Source: Persicobacter diffluens
Lineage (GTDB): Bacteria > Bacteroidota > Bacteroidia > Cytophagales > Cyclobacteriaceae
Assembly (NCBI RefSeq): GCF_036244895.1
Contig: NZ_BQKE01000003.1
Location: 372,001-436,000 of the forward strand
Length of the DNA stretch: 64,000 nt
Direction: 5' to 3'
The notes under the pieces are model-generated. The model had not been told where the DNA came from. It did not search any database and saw only the letters and a list, made by a program, of their open reading frames with translations. Below are positions 52,139 to 61,615 of the stretch, one piece after another. Each line of letters begins with the position of its first letter. Position 1 is the stretch's first letter. A program made the translations under genes and the position numbers.

Positions 52139-53755
52139 ATGGCAGTAAATCGTAGCGCGCTCATCAGGTATAAGGCGATAGACAATTGTTTGCGAGACCC
52201 CTCCGGAAATTATACGCTGGAAAATCTGATAGATATTTGTACCCAGGCTTTGCGTGATGCGGGGGAAATGGAAGAAGATAAGAAAGTAGGAAAGCGGACC
52301 GTTCAGCTTGATTTGCAAATGTTGCGTTCCGATGAATTAGGTTACAATGCGGACATTGAAGTGCTTTCACGAAAGTATTACCGATATAAAGATCCCGAAT
52401 TCTCCATTACCAAACTACCACTGACCAAGAATGATTTTGCTCGCTTGAGTAGTGTAGTGGAAGATTTATCAGAATTTCAGAGCTTTTCCTATTATAATGA
52501 TATTGCCGGACTCATTCAGCGGCTGGGGGATAAAGTGGAGGCTCATCGGTTTCCGGAGGAAAATGTGTTCCAGTTTGAAGATCAGGAATCAGAAAGCAGC
52601 CTGAATTATTTGACGCAGGTGCGCGATAATATTAAGCAGCGAAAAGCATTGGAAGTGGTTTACCAGGATCTGCGGTCGGCCGAACCTCAGCAATTTGTTT
52701 TTCATCCTTACTTATTAAAGGAATTTAGAAATCGTTGGTTTATTATTGGTGTCCGGGGGGCGGCAGCCCCCATTCAAACGCTGGCACTGGATCGTCTGCA
52801 GGGATTGAGTAATTCGGAAATCCAATATGTGGCCAATACCCGTGTGGATTTACGGGAACATTTTGAATCCTTGATTGGGGTAACCAATCCTGCAGATGAT
52901 ATGGAGGAGGAAGTGAGTCTGCATTTTGATTTTCAACAGGCGCCTTTTATCCTTTCCCAGCCTATACACAAAAGTCAGCAGGTTTTAAAAGTTGACGAAA
53001 GTGGCGTGGAGATAAAGTTGAAGCTCAAGCTGAATTCCGATCTGGAAGAAGAGCTGATTCGTTTTGGGGAGGGAGTACGTGTGCTTGCTCCGGTGAAATT
53101 GCAAAACCGCCTCAGACGTCGTTTGCAGAAAATGATGGATCAGTTAACCGGTGGAAGCCCTTCCAGCCCAACAGATGCTCCGCGGGAGGTGAAATTGCCC
53201 GCAATAGAAAAGGGAGAAGGTTATGCTATTATTCCGCAAATGTGGACCTCAGAGGAGACCCGCGGCCTAGCCAACAGTCTTTTCAGCTGGCTACAGGATA
53301 AAGCCAATACCCGGGAATCCTTTTGTATGCCGGATATTGTTACGAAGATGGAGACACTTCCGCTCATGTTGGAAACCGATAACTTCAGACAATTTCAGCA
53401 GCAATTTGAGGGTGGGCTGGAATTGGTAGCGACAAGCCTTTGGTATGGGAAGACGCATGAGCTACCATTGACGCCGCAGCGGATCAATCAAATAGAGAAG
53501 CAAAGTGCCCTGGCCGGTGATCAGGGTGCTGATTTGCCCGAAGAGGAAAAATTAGTTTGGGGCATTATGCCATTAGATGCTTTGGGAGAGCAGACCGGCT
53601 CTCTGGAATTGTTTACTTCTGCAGGTAGAATAAATGATTTAAAAGTGGACAAGGGTGGTTTGTTGCTCATGCAACCGGATACTTTTTGGAAACTAGAACC
53701 TACGGATATTTCAAGACGCCGGAGAATGATTGTCTTCTGGTGGAAAAAAAATTAA
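52139..53755 (+). CDS. WYL-domain transcriptional regulator with extra C-terminal dioxygenase-like domain
   Basis: The 538-residue protein starts with an HTH region (about 1-75; SALIRYKAIDNCLRDPSGNY, KRTVQLDLQMLR). The WYL ligand-binding domain (about 165-230) contains ALEVVYQDLRSAEPQQFVFH, PYLLKEFRNRWFIIGVR and IQTLALDRLQGL. A WCX-like region follows to about 340. WYL regulators usually end near residue 330-340. Here residues 361-538 form an added domain reading GYAIIPQMWTSEET, VWGIMPLDALGEQTGSLELF, GGLLLMQPDTFWKLEP and RRRRMIVFWWKK. That succession resembles phytanoyl-CoA-dioxygenase-type 2-oxoglutarate oxygenases but lacks the HxD...H metal ligands. It may be a degenerate sensor. The target gene is unknown; alkB is adjacent upstream. 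Confidence 0.82.
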   Translation: MAVNRSALIRYKAIDNCLRDPSGNYTLENLIDICTQALRDAGEMEEDKKVGKRTVQLDLQMLRSDELGYNADIEVLSRKYYRYKDPEFSITKLPLTKNDFARLSSVVEDLSEFQSFSYYNDIAGLIQRLGDKVEAHRFPEENVFQFEDQESESSLNYLTQVRDNIKQRKALEVVYQDLRSAEPQQFVFHPYLLKEFRNRWFIIGVRGAAAPIQTLALDRLQGLSNSEIQYVANTRVDLREHFESLIGVTNPADDMEEEVSLHFDFQQAPFILSQPIHKSQQVLKVDESGVEIKLKLKLNSDLEEELIRFGEGVRVLAPVKLQNRLRRRLQKMMDQLTGGSPSSPTDAPREVKLPAIEKGEGYAIIPQMWTSEETRGLANSLFSWLQDKANTRESFCMPDIVTKMETLPLMLETDNFRQFQQQFEGGLELVATSLWYGKTHELPLTPQRINQIEKQSALAGDQGADLPEEEKLVWGIMPLDALGEQTGSLELFTSAGRINDLKVDKGGLLLMQPDTFWKLEPTDISRRRRMIVFWWKKN

Positions 53756-53761
53756 TTTAAG

Positions 53762-53793
53762 GGTCGTTGGAACAAAAGCCAACGACCTTTTTT
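53762..53793 (+). terminator. Strong terminator abutting the next start codon
   Basis: GGTCGTTGG at 53762-53770 pairs perfectly with CCAACGACC at 53779-53787. Six T residues fill 53788-53793, and the M64 peptidase ATG begins at 53794. It ends the WYL gene 6 bp after its stop. Confidence 0.88.
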
Positions 53794-55092
53794 ATGCGGA
53801 AAAAAATAAGCCTTCTTTTACTGCTATGCACTTGCCCTCTCCTTTTGTGGGCGCAACCTATTGTGAGATGGGATTTTTATCATGAGGGCAATTGGGAGCA
53901 GGAAAAAATTCGTTCCGTGGGATTTTTTCTGGAAAGCGCCCCCGCTTATTCTTTTCCTGCCATAAAGGAAGGAGGAAGTCATCAATTTCAATTGTTGAAT
54001 CAATCGGGTGACACCCTTTATAGCAGTCAGCTGAGTACCCTGTGGACTGATTTTTTAACCACGCCTGGGGCAAAGGATAGTACAGCAAGTTTTCAGGCCA
54101 GCCTTCGCTTTCCAAAATTACCCACTGCCTATGCTGTAAGGCTGCTTTCCAGGGTGTCGGGAGAATATCAGCTGGTCGCCCAAATGCCGATTTCCTCCAT
54201 TAAAGCGCTTCCCTGTCCTGCTCTAGACTATAAGGAGCTGAACCCAGCGCTGGCTGCAGATGCTCCGCTATGTATTTTATTGATCGGCGTGGATTATGAT
54301 ACCGGCGCTCAGCGTCAGTTTGAATTGAAAGCCCGGGCGTTATCGGATGCTTTATTATCCACGCCCCCTTTTAAAGAACATCGTCAACAGATTAGCCTGA
54401 AGGCCATTAATTTAAAAAAGAATAGTGCCGACCTGCGCTTACAAAGCAATATTTTTGGTGCTGATCGCTATGCCTTGACCTTGGCCCTACACCGATTAAA
54501 CCAAGAGCTGAGTAGCGTACAGCACCACTATAAGGTGGTTTTGTGGAACCGGACTGCCTATTTAGGAGGAGGTATCTATCAACAGGTGGCCACCGTTGGG
54601 GCTGAAAATGAATATGCCGAGGTCATTTTTATCCATGAATTAGGACATTTGTTGTCAGACTTAGCGGATGAATACTACCCCTTGCAGGCCGAATCTGCGC
54701 CTATAAATCCCTTTTTTCTGAGCTGGGCACCCAATGTGGGGGATGATTTGGAGGCCCTTCCCTGGAAGACGGAAGTTAATATTGAGATCCCCTCTCCCTG
54801 GAATAAAATTCCTTATGAGGCATTTCTTTTGGAGCAGGAGGAGCGTATGCAACAGGCCAATATTCAAAGCGGGAAGGATTGGGAAGAATTTCTGGAACAA
54901 GAAAATTTGAAGCTGGAAGCCCTATTGTATCGGCCAAATTGGCCTATGGAAGTGGGCGCTTTTGAAGGAGCCGGCCATCAATACCAGGGATTTTTCCGAC
55001 CCCAGATTGATTGCAAAATGTTTGGCTATCGTCAGGTTCCATTTTGTAAAGTGTGTTTGGCCGCCCTTCAAAAAACGATCCAATTGTATTAA
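53794..55092 (+). CDS. Secreted M64-family (IgA-peptidase-like) metallopeptidase
   Basis: The 432-residue protein starts at ATG 53794, which gives a clean signal peptide (KKISLLLLLCTCPLLLWAQ). The N-terminal ~140 residues are beta-rich. The catalytic domain has LCILLIGVDYDT, the zinc motif VIFIHELGHLLSDLADEYY (HExxH followed by the downstream acidic residues) and the M64 C-terminal signature GAFEGAGHQYQGFFRPQIDC followed by KMFGYRQVPFCKVC. It should be an exported zinc peptidase. There is no T9SS domain, so it is probably periplasmic. It lies directly behind a terminator, so its promoter must be inside or upstream of the WYL gene, or expression depends on read-through. An upstream TTG lies inside the hairpin and is unlikely as a start. 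Confidence 0.86.
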   Translation: MRKKISLLLLLCTCPLLLWAQPIVRWDFYHEGNWEQEKIRSVGFFLESAPAYSFPAIKEGGSHQFQLLNQSGDTLYSSQLSTLWTDFLTTPGAKDSTASFQASLRFPKLPTAYAVRLLSRVSGEYQLVAQMPISSIKALPCPALDYKELNPALAADAPLCILLIGVDYDTGAQRQFELKARALSDALLSTPPFKEHRQQISLKAINLKKNSADLRLQSNIFGADRYALTLALHRLNQELSSVQHHYKVVLWNRTAYLGGGIYQQVATVGAENEYAEVIFIHELGHLLSDLADEYYPLQAESAPINPFFLSWAPNVGDDLEALPWKTEVNIEIPSPWNKIPYEAFLLEQEERMQQANIQSGKDWEEFLEQENLKLEALLYRPNWPMEVGAFEGAGHQYQGFFRPQIDCKMFGYRQVPFCKVCLAALQKTIQLY

Positions 55093-56000
55093 AAATGGAT
55101 TAAAAAGTCAGGGGAAATTTCAAGAATTTCTTTAATCTGCTGAAAATCAATACTTAAACAGAAGGAGCTTTTTGGGTTAACAGAATAATAAAAAATGAGC
55201 CCTTTTTTTTAATTTAATTAGGGGAATGTTTAAATGTAATTATTACGCTGTTTAATTGACTTTTTAGGAATGCCATGATAAACGACCTGTCAAAATATAA
55301 TTATATGGCTATCTTATTACACTCCATTTTATTAAACATACGTTTTGTATAAAAAAGTAATATTTTTTTAGATCGATTTGCATCAATTTTCTGATGAAAT
55401 TAGTGAATACTTTTTCACTATAAAGGGAAAATGCAGTTCCCTTTCCTTCTTTTTGTTTCTTGGAATCGTTTTTGTTTAACAACTGTTGATCAGTCAATTA
55501 GCCGGTTGGTCATAGAATTGCCCTCTTAAAGTATTGGAATGAAAGGCGGTGCTATTGATTCACCCAACGGCTGATTCACAAACAAGGTGTAAATGAGGGC
55601 TTTGTCTAAGTTTTTCCTTCGGAAGGCATTTTCGGCATACTGCTTGCATTTTTGGTAACATCTTGAAATAGAGTGAAGAATAGAATTTATAAAAAGGGAG
55701 AATTAGATATATGTTTTTTTACATCAAAGAAAATTTTAGTAAAGGAATAGAAAGTGTTGTTTTTATATTTTTTGATAGTTTTAAATTTGTTGGAGGATAG
55801 TTTTTGTAAATTAATAATTTGTTTTTTTGATTTAATACAGTTTTAGTATTGAATTTTAAAACAATTAAATATTATAAGTAATAAGTTTTAATCTACTTTT
55901 CTGAATAGTGTTTTAGCGTTTAGTCAAGTTTTTATTTGTTTTTTTCTCTGCTCTCCTGAGCGGAAATGGAATTGAGTGACTATTAAGTTTGAGTGTTTTT
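55093..56000. other. AT-rich intergenic region with no recognised gene
   Basis: About 900 bp of very AT-rich DNA separates the M64 gene from the giant Ig-repeat gene. No coding frame, RNA gene, R1-R3 copy or terminator was recognised. The promoter of the downstream gene is expected here, but no TTG-N17-TAnnTTTG match is clear. Confidence 0.4.
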
Positions 56001-59000
56001 ATGAGTAACCAAAAGTTTTGGATGGGGCTAATTATGGCCTTATTCGTCGGCATGGGTGTATCTAACGCCCAGAACATAAATTTTGCGGCTTGTCCAAATG
56101 GGGACGAGGTAGTCGTAAGTTTAACTTCTTCTTCAGCTATTCGCTGGACGTTAGATGGTAGCACCCCGGGCAACGGTTCCAATGGCGGATCCAACAGTGA
56201 GAAAATCACCGTACGCGAAAGCTTAACGGTCAAGGCGAAAGCCGGTAATTCCGCTGTTTATGCTTATAAAATTACGATCAGTGAGGCCGGGCCAACTCCT
56301 CCTTCCGTTACTCAACCTTTTCCTACGATGGACTGGGCAAATGGTCTTCCGGACCAGATTTTTAATTTGGATGAATATTTTTCAGGTCAGCCTTTGACTT
56401 ACAGTATCAAATCCAATTCCGGTAGCCTGGTGGAAGCTTCCATTTCTGGAAATACCATGACCGTAAATATTCCAACGGAAGGTAAAGATTCCGGAACGAT
56501 CATCGTAAAGGCGACTAATGAAAATGGTCAGTCGGTAGAAAACTCATTAGACTTCATTGTTCACCCTTCCAATGTTTTGTATCGTGTAAATGTTGGCGGT
56601 ATTGCGCTGACGGAGGATGATGGCCTGGATTGGTCCGTGGATGATGAGAATAATCCTTCCCTGTATATCAAAGATCTTGGTTCCGATAACACTTACTCAA
56701 TTCCAATAAATAAGTACGATGACGCGGTCGATGTTTCGCAAATGGAAACAGAGATTTTCAATACTCATCGTTTCTCCACCACTGGTACTTTTTCTTACGA
56801 ATTTCCATTGGCCTCCGGGGAATATACAGCGAGACTGTTTTTTGCAGATGGTTTTCATGGTACTTCAGAAGTGGGTGACCGTGTATTTGATGTGATCATG
56901 AATGGTCGTACCGTATTGAGTAGATTTGATATCGTGGAGCGATTTGGAGCAGCAACAGGTGGTTTCGTCGATATTCCATTTGTGGCTTTGAACGGATTGG
57001 CAACGCTTGAATTAGAAGCCATTGTTGAAAACCCGATGTTGAATGGTATTGAGATCACCAAACAAGAGCTGGATGCTTACGATATTACTTTGGTGGAGCC
57101 TTTTGATGATTCCTATCACCTGAGAGATGCTGAGGTCGGATTTAAAGCCTCTACCACCGAAGCGCCGGTAGATTCTGTATCTTACTATGTCAATGAAGAG
57201 TGGGTAGGCAGTTCAAAAGATGCCCCTCACTATGAGATTACCTATAAGTTCCATCAGGTGGGCGCCAACCATGTTTTGGCGAAGTCTTATAAAGATGGAG
57301 AAGAAAAAGCCGTTTCTACTTCCCATACCGTTAATATTGATCAGCTGTCCGGTAAATTGTCCTGGCAAACACCAGCAGAAGGCGCTGCCTTCCTGAAAGG
57401 TTCCGAAGTGCCTTTGACAGTGGAAGCCTCAGATGCTGACTTTGATTATGTAGAATTTTATGTAAATGGTCAGGCGGTAGGTCAGGTGCAGGAAGCACCA
57501 TATACCTTTAATCACACTTTGGTAGAAGCCAATCCAGCCTTAACTGCCCAAGGTTTTTATAGTGGGGATGTTATTGCGGAGAGTGGTGTTCGAAGAATCG
57601 TATTGGTAGATCCGGAGGAGATTAATTTGTTAGTGACCAGCCCGGCAGCCGGAGCACAATTACCGGCAGGCGAAACCTTTCAGCTGAAGGTTGGAGGGAA
57701 TTTAGAGGTGGTTGACGAAGTAGTTTATACTTTAAACGGCACTCAAATCGCTACAGTAGCTGCTCCTTTTACGCATGACTTAATTTTAGAGGAAGCGGGT
57801 CCATATACCTTAAAGGCCGAAGCTTACTGGAACGGAGCTGTGCTGGATGAAAACAGTACAACTTTTACCATAGTAGAACCAGATGAGGCGGTATTAAATC
57901 TGATTTCACCAAAAGCCGGAGAGACTTACGATGTCGGGGAAGCGATTGCTTTCGAAGCGGACTTGTTAGGGGCAGAAGCTGATAAAATTGATTTCTATGT
58001 GAATGATGAATGGTTCACTAATGATGCGGAGGGTGTCAAAGCGATTGAGGAAGCAGGAAATTATGCGGTAATGGCTAAAGCGGTGAAGGATGAGCAGGTC
58101 ATCGCCACTTCAGGGGTTCACCAAATTTCAGTAGTGGATGATTATTCCATCTCCTGGGAAAGCCCGGCGAATAACACCACCTTCACGGTAGGGAACACTA
58201 TTCCTTTCAAAGCCACTCCAACGGCTACGGATATTGACCAGATTGATTATTATTTAAATAATGAATTGGTAGGTTCTGCACACAGCGCCCCTTATGAATT
58301 CAATTATGTTACTGAGCAGGCCGGAGATGATTTGCCGATTGTTGCGAAAATGATGAAAGCTGGAAATGTATTGGCGACCACCACCCAGCGTATTGTGCAG
58401 ATTGTGGATCCGGTGAATGTAGCCATTTCTTTGACCAACCCTGTCGACGGTCAGGAATATTTGGTGGGAGATGCGATGCAATTGGAAATTTCCGGAGCCA
58501 TTAATGGGGTAGCAAGAATGGATTACCTATTGAATGATCAGGTCGTGATTTCTTCCGCTAATTCTCCATTCCACGCAAGTTATGACCTAACACAAGTGGG
58601 AGAATTTAAAGTGTTGGCCAAGGCTTATGATGATAATAATGAATTATTGGCTACATCAACTAATCAGGTTAATATTTCAGTAAAACAAGATGTACATGGT
58701 GTATTAAACCTAACTTCTCCAACTGCCGGAGAGCGTTATTTGGTCAATACGCAAGTCCCACTTCGGGTAAGCTATACCGGAAATATTGATGAGGTGCGTT
58801 ATTTTGCCAATGGATTGGAAGTGGCTGTTGCCACAGAAGCACCTTTTGAAGCAACTACTGCTTTTAGCGTGATTGGAAATCAGGAGATTTATGCGGTGGC
58901 CTTTGAAAATGGGCATGAGGTATTAACCTCTTCCGCCAATGAAATTTCCATAGCGGTGGAAGGTACGGTTCATTTTGTGACTCCTGAAGAAGGGGAATTA

Positions 59001-60302
59001 GTCAAGCCAAATGAGCCTTTGAATATGGCAGTGGAAGTTGACGGTTTTGCTACGGACCTGGTAGAGTTTTATGTAGGTGGCCGAAAAATTGGTCAGCGTA
59101 CAGAGGCACCTTTTGCCCTGGATTATACCTTTACTCAAAGTGGAGATAAAGTATTGGAAGCCAAAGCATATTATGGCAACACCTTAGTGGCCGAGGACAA
59201 AAGAAATATTGTAGTCGACTTTGAAGGTGGTACTTATGCGATTGCCAGCCCAACCGATGGCGCACAATATACAGAAGGAAGTCAGGTTCCATTTGAGATT
59301 TTTGGAAGCCTTAATCGAGTGGATTATGTAGAATATTTCCTTAATGGGGAATTGGCTGAAACCGTAACCACTGCTCCTTTTAGCATAGACTATGCCCCAG
59401 CAGGTTCCGGAAAACAAATGCTCTATGCAAAAATTTATATTTCGGGCGAGCATTATATGGACACCGAAGAGGTTACTTTTGAAATGGTGCCCAATACACA
59501 GGCAACCGTTCACTTGGTAAATCCGGATAATGGTAAGCTTTTGCTTCCCGGAACCACTGAAATTTTCCAGGTGGAAATTAAGGGAGCGGTTGATCGTATT
59601 GATTACCGCGTGAATGGAATCGTAGTCGCTTCTGTTACCACCCCGAACTATGATTACGAATATACCTTCGAACATGAAGGAGAGTTTGAAATTCAGGCCA
59701 TTGCCTACAATCAGAATAATCAGGTGGCTTTCTCGGGGATTTCAACTGTGACAGTAACCCAGGATCCGGATAATGAAATCCGATTGATTAATCCTACAGA
59801 AGGAGCCGTTTATTTTGTGAATAATGCCGTTCCTGTTCAGGTGGAAGCCAGTAGCTCCTATATAGCTGAAGTTTACATTTATGTAAATGGTCAAATTTCA
59901 GCTGAGTTGACCGATTCCCCTTATCAGACCATTCTTTACTTTGATGAAGCCGGAATTTATGAAATCCGTGCGGAAATGGTCACAGATGAAGGAACTTACT
60001 CTTCTTCAGTAGTGACGATCAATGTGGTGGAAGATGGGGAAGATCCTGAAAAACTATATGGCGGGGTTTCACCAAATCCGGTAGAGGATGAAATGAAGGT
60101 GACTTACCGGGGAAAAGAAAATGAAAAGTTTGAATCTTTAGTAGTTACTGACGTTAACGGTCGTCCGGTTTACAGCAAAATGTTGGGAGGAACTGCCAAT
60201 ATGGAGGAAACTGTAAAAGCAGGGGATTGGACTGCAGGTGTTTACATCGTGAAGGTCAAAACTTCCCTGGGGGATAAAGTCACGAAAATTGTGAAGTATT
60301 AA
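56001..60302 (+). CDS. Giant T9SS-exported surface protein with malectin domain and about eleven Ig-like repeats
   Basis: The 1433-residue protein starts at ATG 56001 with a signal peptide (QKFWMGLIMALFVGMGVSNA). Domains in order are a chitobiase-C-like segment (AIRWTLDGSTPG, about 40-95), a cadherin-like region (about 98-185) and a malectin domain (about 190-355; VLYRVNVGGIALTEDD, EYTARLFFADGF, MLNGIEIT). Eleven ~90-residue Ig-like repeats (about 358-1350) follow, each with P..G..Y/F..G..V near its start and FYVNG..VG...APY at its centre. Last is a T9SS sorting domain (about 1355-1433; VSPNPVEDEMKVTYRG, GVYIVKVKT). Malectin domains bind carbohydrate, and the repeats likely form a stalk. An adhesin or polysaccharide-binding surface role is inferred. 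No catalytic domain is seen. It is a single gene with a terminator downstream. Confidence 0.9.
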   Translation: MSNQKFWMGLIMALFVGMGVSNAQNINFAACPNGDEVVVSLTSSSAIRWTLDGSTPGNGSNGGSNSEKITVRESLTVKAKAGNSAVYAYKITISEAGPTPPSVTQPFPTMDWANGLPDQIFNLDEYFSGQPLTYSIKSNSGSLVEASISGNTMTVNIPTEGKDSGTIIVKATNENGQSVENSLDFIVHPSNVLYRVNVGGIALTEDDGLDWSVDDENNPSLYIKDLGSDNTYSIPINKYDDAVDVSQMETEIFNTHRFSTTGTFSYEFPLASGEYTARLFFADGFHGTSEVGDRVFDVIMNGRTVLSRFDIVERFGAATGGFVDIPFVALNGLATLELEAIVENPMLNGIEITKQELDAYDITLVEPFDDSYHLRDAEVGFKASTTEAPVDSVSYYVNEEWVGSSKDAPHYEITYKFHQVGANHVLAKSYKDGEEKAVSTSHTVNIDQLSGKLSWQTPAEGAAFLKGSEVPLTVEASDADFDYVEFYVNGQAVGQVQEAPYTFNHTLVEANPALTAQGFYSGDVIAESGVRRIVLVDPEEINLLVTSPAAGAQLPAGETFQLKVGGNLEVVDEVVYTLNGTQIATVAAPFTHDLILEEAGPYTLKAEAYWNGAVLDENSTTFTIVEPDEAVLNLISPKAGETYDVGEAIAFEADLLGAEADKIDFYVNDEWFTNDAEGVKAIEEAGNYAVMAKAVKDEQVIATSGVHQISVVDDYSISWESPANNTTFTVGNTIPFKATPTATDIDQIDYYLNNELVGSAHSAPYEFNYVTEQAGDDLPIVAKMMKAGNVLATTTQRIVQIVDPVNVAISLTNPVDGQEYLVGDAMQLEISGAINGVARMDYLLNDQVVISSANSPFHASYDLTQVGEFKVLAKAYDDNNELLATSTNQVNISVKQDVHGVLNLTSPTAGERYLVNTQVPLRVSYTGNIDEVRYFANGLEVAVATEAPFEATTAFSVIGNQEIYAVAFENGHEVLTSSANEISIAVEGTVHFVTPEEGELVKPNEPLNMAVEVDGFATDLVEFYVGGRKIGQRTEAPFALDYTFTQSGDKVLEAKAYYGNTLVAEDKRNIVVDFEGGTYAIASPTDGAQYTEGSQVPFEIFGSLNRVDYVEYFLNGELAETVTTAPFSIDYAPAGSGKQMLYAKIYISGEHYMDTEEVTFEMVPNTQATVHLVNPDNGKLLLPGTTEIFQVEIKGAVDRIDYRVNGIVVASVTTPNYDYEYTFEHEGEFEIQAIAYNQNNQVAFSGISTVTVTQDPDNEIRLINPTEGAVYFVNNAVPVQVEASSSYIAEVYIYVNGQISAELTDSPYQTILYFDEAGIYEIRAEMVTDEGTYSSSVVTINVVEDGEDPEKLYGGVSPNPVEDEMKVTYRGKENEKFESLVVTDVNGRPVYSKMLGGTANMEETVKAGDWTAGVYIVKVKTSLGDKVTKIVKY

Positions 60303-60389
60303 GCCCCAAAAGGATAGAAATTTTAACCTTCTTGTTTACAAGGGGTTTTAAGAATACTCATCGGAGCTTTTTAGCTCAAACTTAATAGG

Positions 60390-60424
60390 AGTCCCGGCCA
60401 ATTCTTTGGTTCGGGACTTTTTAT
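60390..60424 (+). terminator. Rho-independent terminator
   Basis: AGTCCCG at 60390-60396 pairs with CGGGACT at 60412-60418, followed by T residues, 88 bp after the giant-protein stop. Confidence 0.8.
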
Positions 60425-60524
60425 TGACCGATGAGAGCAGCGGGAAGCTTTTGAGATTTTTTTTGCCACGAATGGCCCGAATGATCACGAATGAATTTAG
60501 ACTCATTCATTACGGGCAAAGCCA

Positions 60525-60685
60525 TTAAGCCATTCCTATTTCGAGTTTTTTCCTACAAAAAAGATGAATGAGCAGAAAGCAAGCTTGACCAAATTTGGGC
60601 TATTATAAATCAAAGAAAATATATTGTAATTAAATTAAGCCACTTGCGATCAGTTAATAAATTTAGCGGTGAATAGTTCGGGTTA
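60525..60685 (-). repeat. R1 element, copy 17 (truncated, reverse)
   Basis: It retains CTATTTCGAGTTTTTTCC, AAAGATGAATGAGCAGAAAG, CAAGCTTGACCAAATTTGGG and the right edge TAGCGGTGAATAGTTCGGG with TTAA. The GCCTTGCAGC half is missing, replaced by a CACGAAT-type repeat fragment. Confidence 0.7.
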
Positions 60686-60836
60686 ATCCTGAATGACACG
60701 GCTTTTTTATAAAAGTACAAATTATAGGCATGATCTAGTTCCCAATGAGGGTTGATTTGAGCGCTTGTTTATGAGCTAGATCACTATCTTTTACAGTATT
60801 GACTTTATAGTATAAAATCTTCCACATCAACCCTCC

Positions 60837-61022
60837 GGCCTTGATCAATGGGCGGTTAGACAAAGGTTCTGCTGGCGACAAGAAGGCATCACAGCGACAT
60901 TTTAGCAATATTTCACCCGTCACCTGCATTCTCCAAATGTCGCCTTGATGGATTCCGTTATCAGGTTCGTTGTCCCGCCGACATTAGTCACAGCCTTGAT
61001 TTTTTTGTTTCGGTTTTTATCA
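60837..61022 (+). repeat. R3 long-palindrome element, copy 2
   Basis: It has the same structure as copy 1 at 46587: GGCCTTGATCAATGGGCGG, AAGGTTCTGCTGGCG and CAGCGACATTTT form the left arm. AAATGTCGCCTTGATGGATT, TCAGGTTCGTTGTCCCGCC and CAGCCTTGATTTTTTTG form the right arm. The loop region (60905-60930) is the most divergent part. Confidence 0.75.
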
Positions 61023-61047
61023 ATAATAAATTTACGATTTAAACACT

Positions 61048-61458
61048 TTAATGGCCAAACCACACATCATCTAAACTGTATTTTCCAGCTCCTGATAGTA
61101 GCAATATCAAATAAAAAGTGAGGTAATGCAGGGAAAATTCATGGTCGGCAAAACTCCATCCTTTATGAACATCCAGAGTGATTACCAAAAACATGATCAC
61201 CAAACCACTCACTGCAAAAGGGAAAAATAAGCCCGTCATCATGAGGGGCGTAAAAAGTAATTGACAAATGAGGGTCAGCCGGAGTGCATTTTCGGGCTTC
61301 AATCCCCAAAATACAGGGAAGGTTTTCAGGCTTTCTTCATAATGTCGGATTTTATGGATGCTTAGGCGAAGCAAAAAGGCGCCGGAGATTAGCCTCAGGC
61401 AGAGTAAGGCGAAATCCGCATTTGCCCACTGATCGTAGGATTGGATAATTTCATTCAT
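61048..61458 (-). CDS. DoxX-family membrane protein
   Basis: The protein is 136 residues from the ATG at 61458; a longer TTG-started frame to 61491 would run through the promoter. Four membrane helices are expected, with the DoxX pattern CLRLISGAFLLRLSIHKI (helix 1), RLTLICQLLFTPLMMTGLFF and FPFAVSGLVIMFLVITLDVH in the centre, and LHYLTFYLILLLSGAGKYSLD at the end. DoxX-family proteins are small membrane proteins linked to redox or oxidative-stress functions; the exact role here is unknown. A near-perfect promoter lies so close that the mRNA is probably leaderless. R3 copy 2 lies just downstream. Confidence 0.8.
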   Translation of the reverse strand: MNEIIQSYDQWANADFALLCLRLISGAFLLRLSIHKIRHYEESLKTFPVFWGLKPENALRLTLICQLLFTPLMMTGLFFPFAVSGLVIMFLVITLDVHKGWSFADHEFSLHYLTFYLILLLSGAGKYSLDDVWFGH

Positions 61459-61463
61459 GGGCG

Positions 61464-61491
61464 CAAAGGTACACGAATGTGATAAATCCAA
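61464..61491 (-). promoter_or_regulatory. Bacteroidota-type promoter of the DoxX gene
   Basis: On the minus strand TTG (61491-61489) and TACCTTTG (61471-61464) are separated by exactly 17 bp, a perfect match to TTG-N17-TAnnTTTG. Only 5 bp separate the -7 element from the ATG, predicting a leaderless transcript. Confidence 0.75.
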
Positions 61492-61615
61492 AAAAGATCC
61501 ACGGATAACAATTATGTCGGAACTAGCGAAGCTCCTGTGGAGTTAAGGATTTTTTGTAGGTCTAAAAACCCTTATTTAACGGGCAGTAGGCTATTGTCTA
61601 AACTGATTTTCTGAC

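Noticed and set aside
53767..53793. TTG start at 53767 for the M64 peptidase
   Set aside because: It would place the first codons inside a terminator stem and add residues before a normal signal peptide. ATG 53794 fits better.
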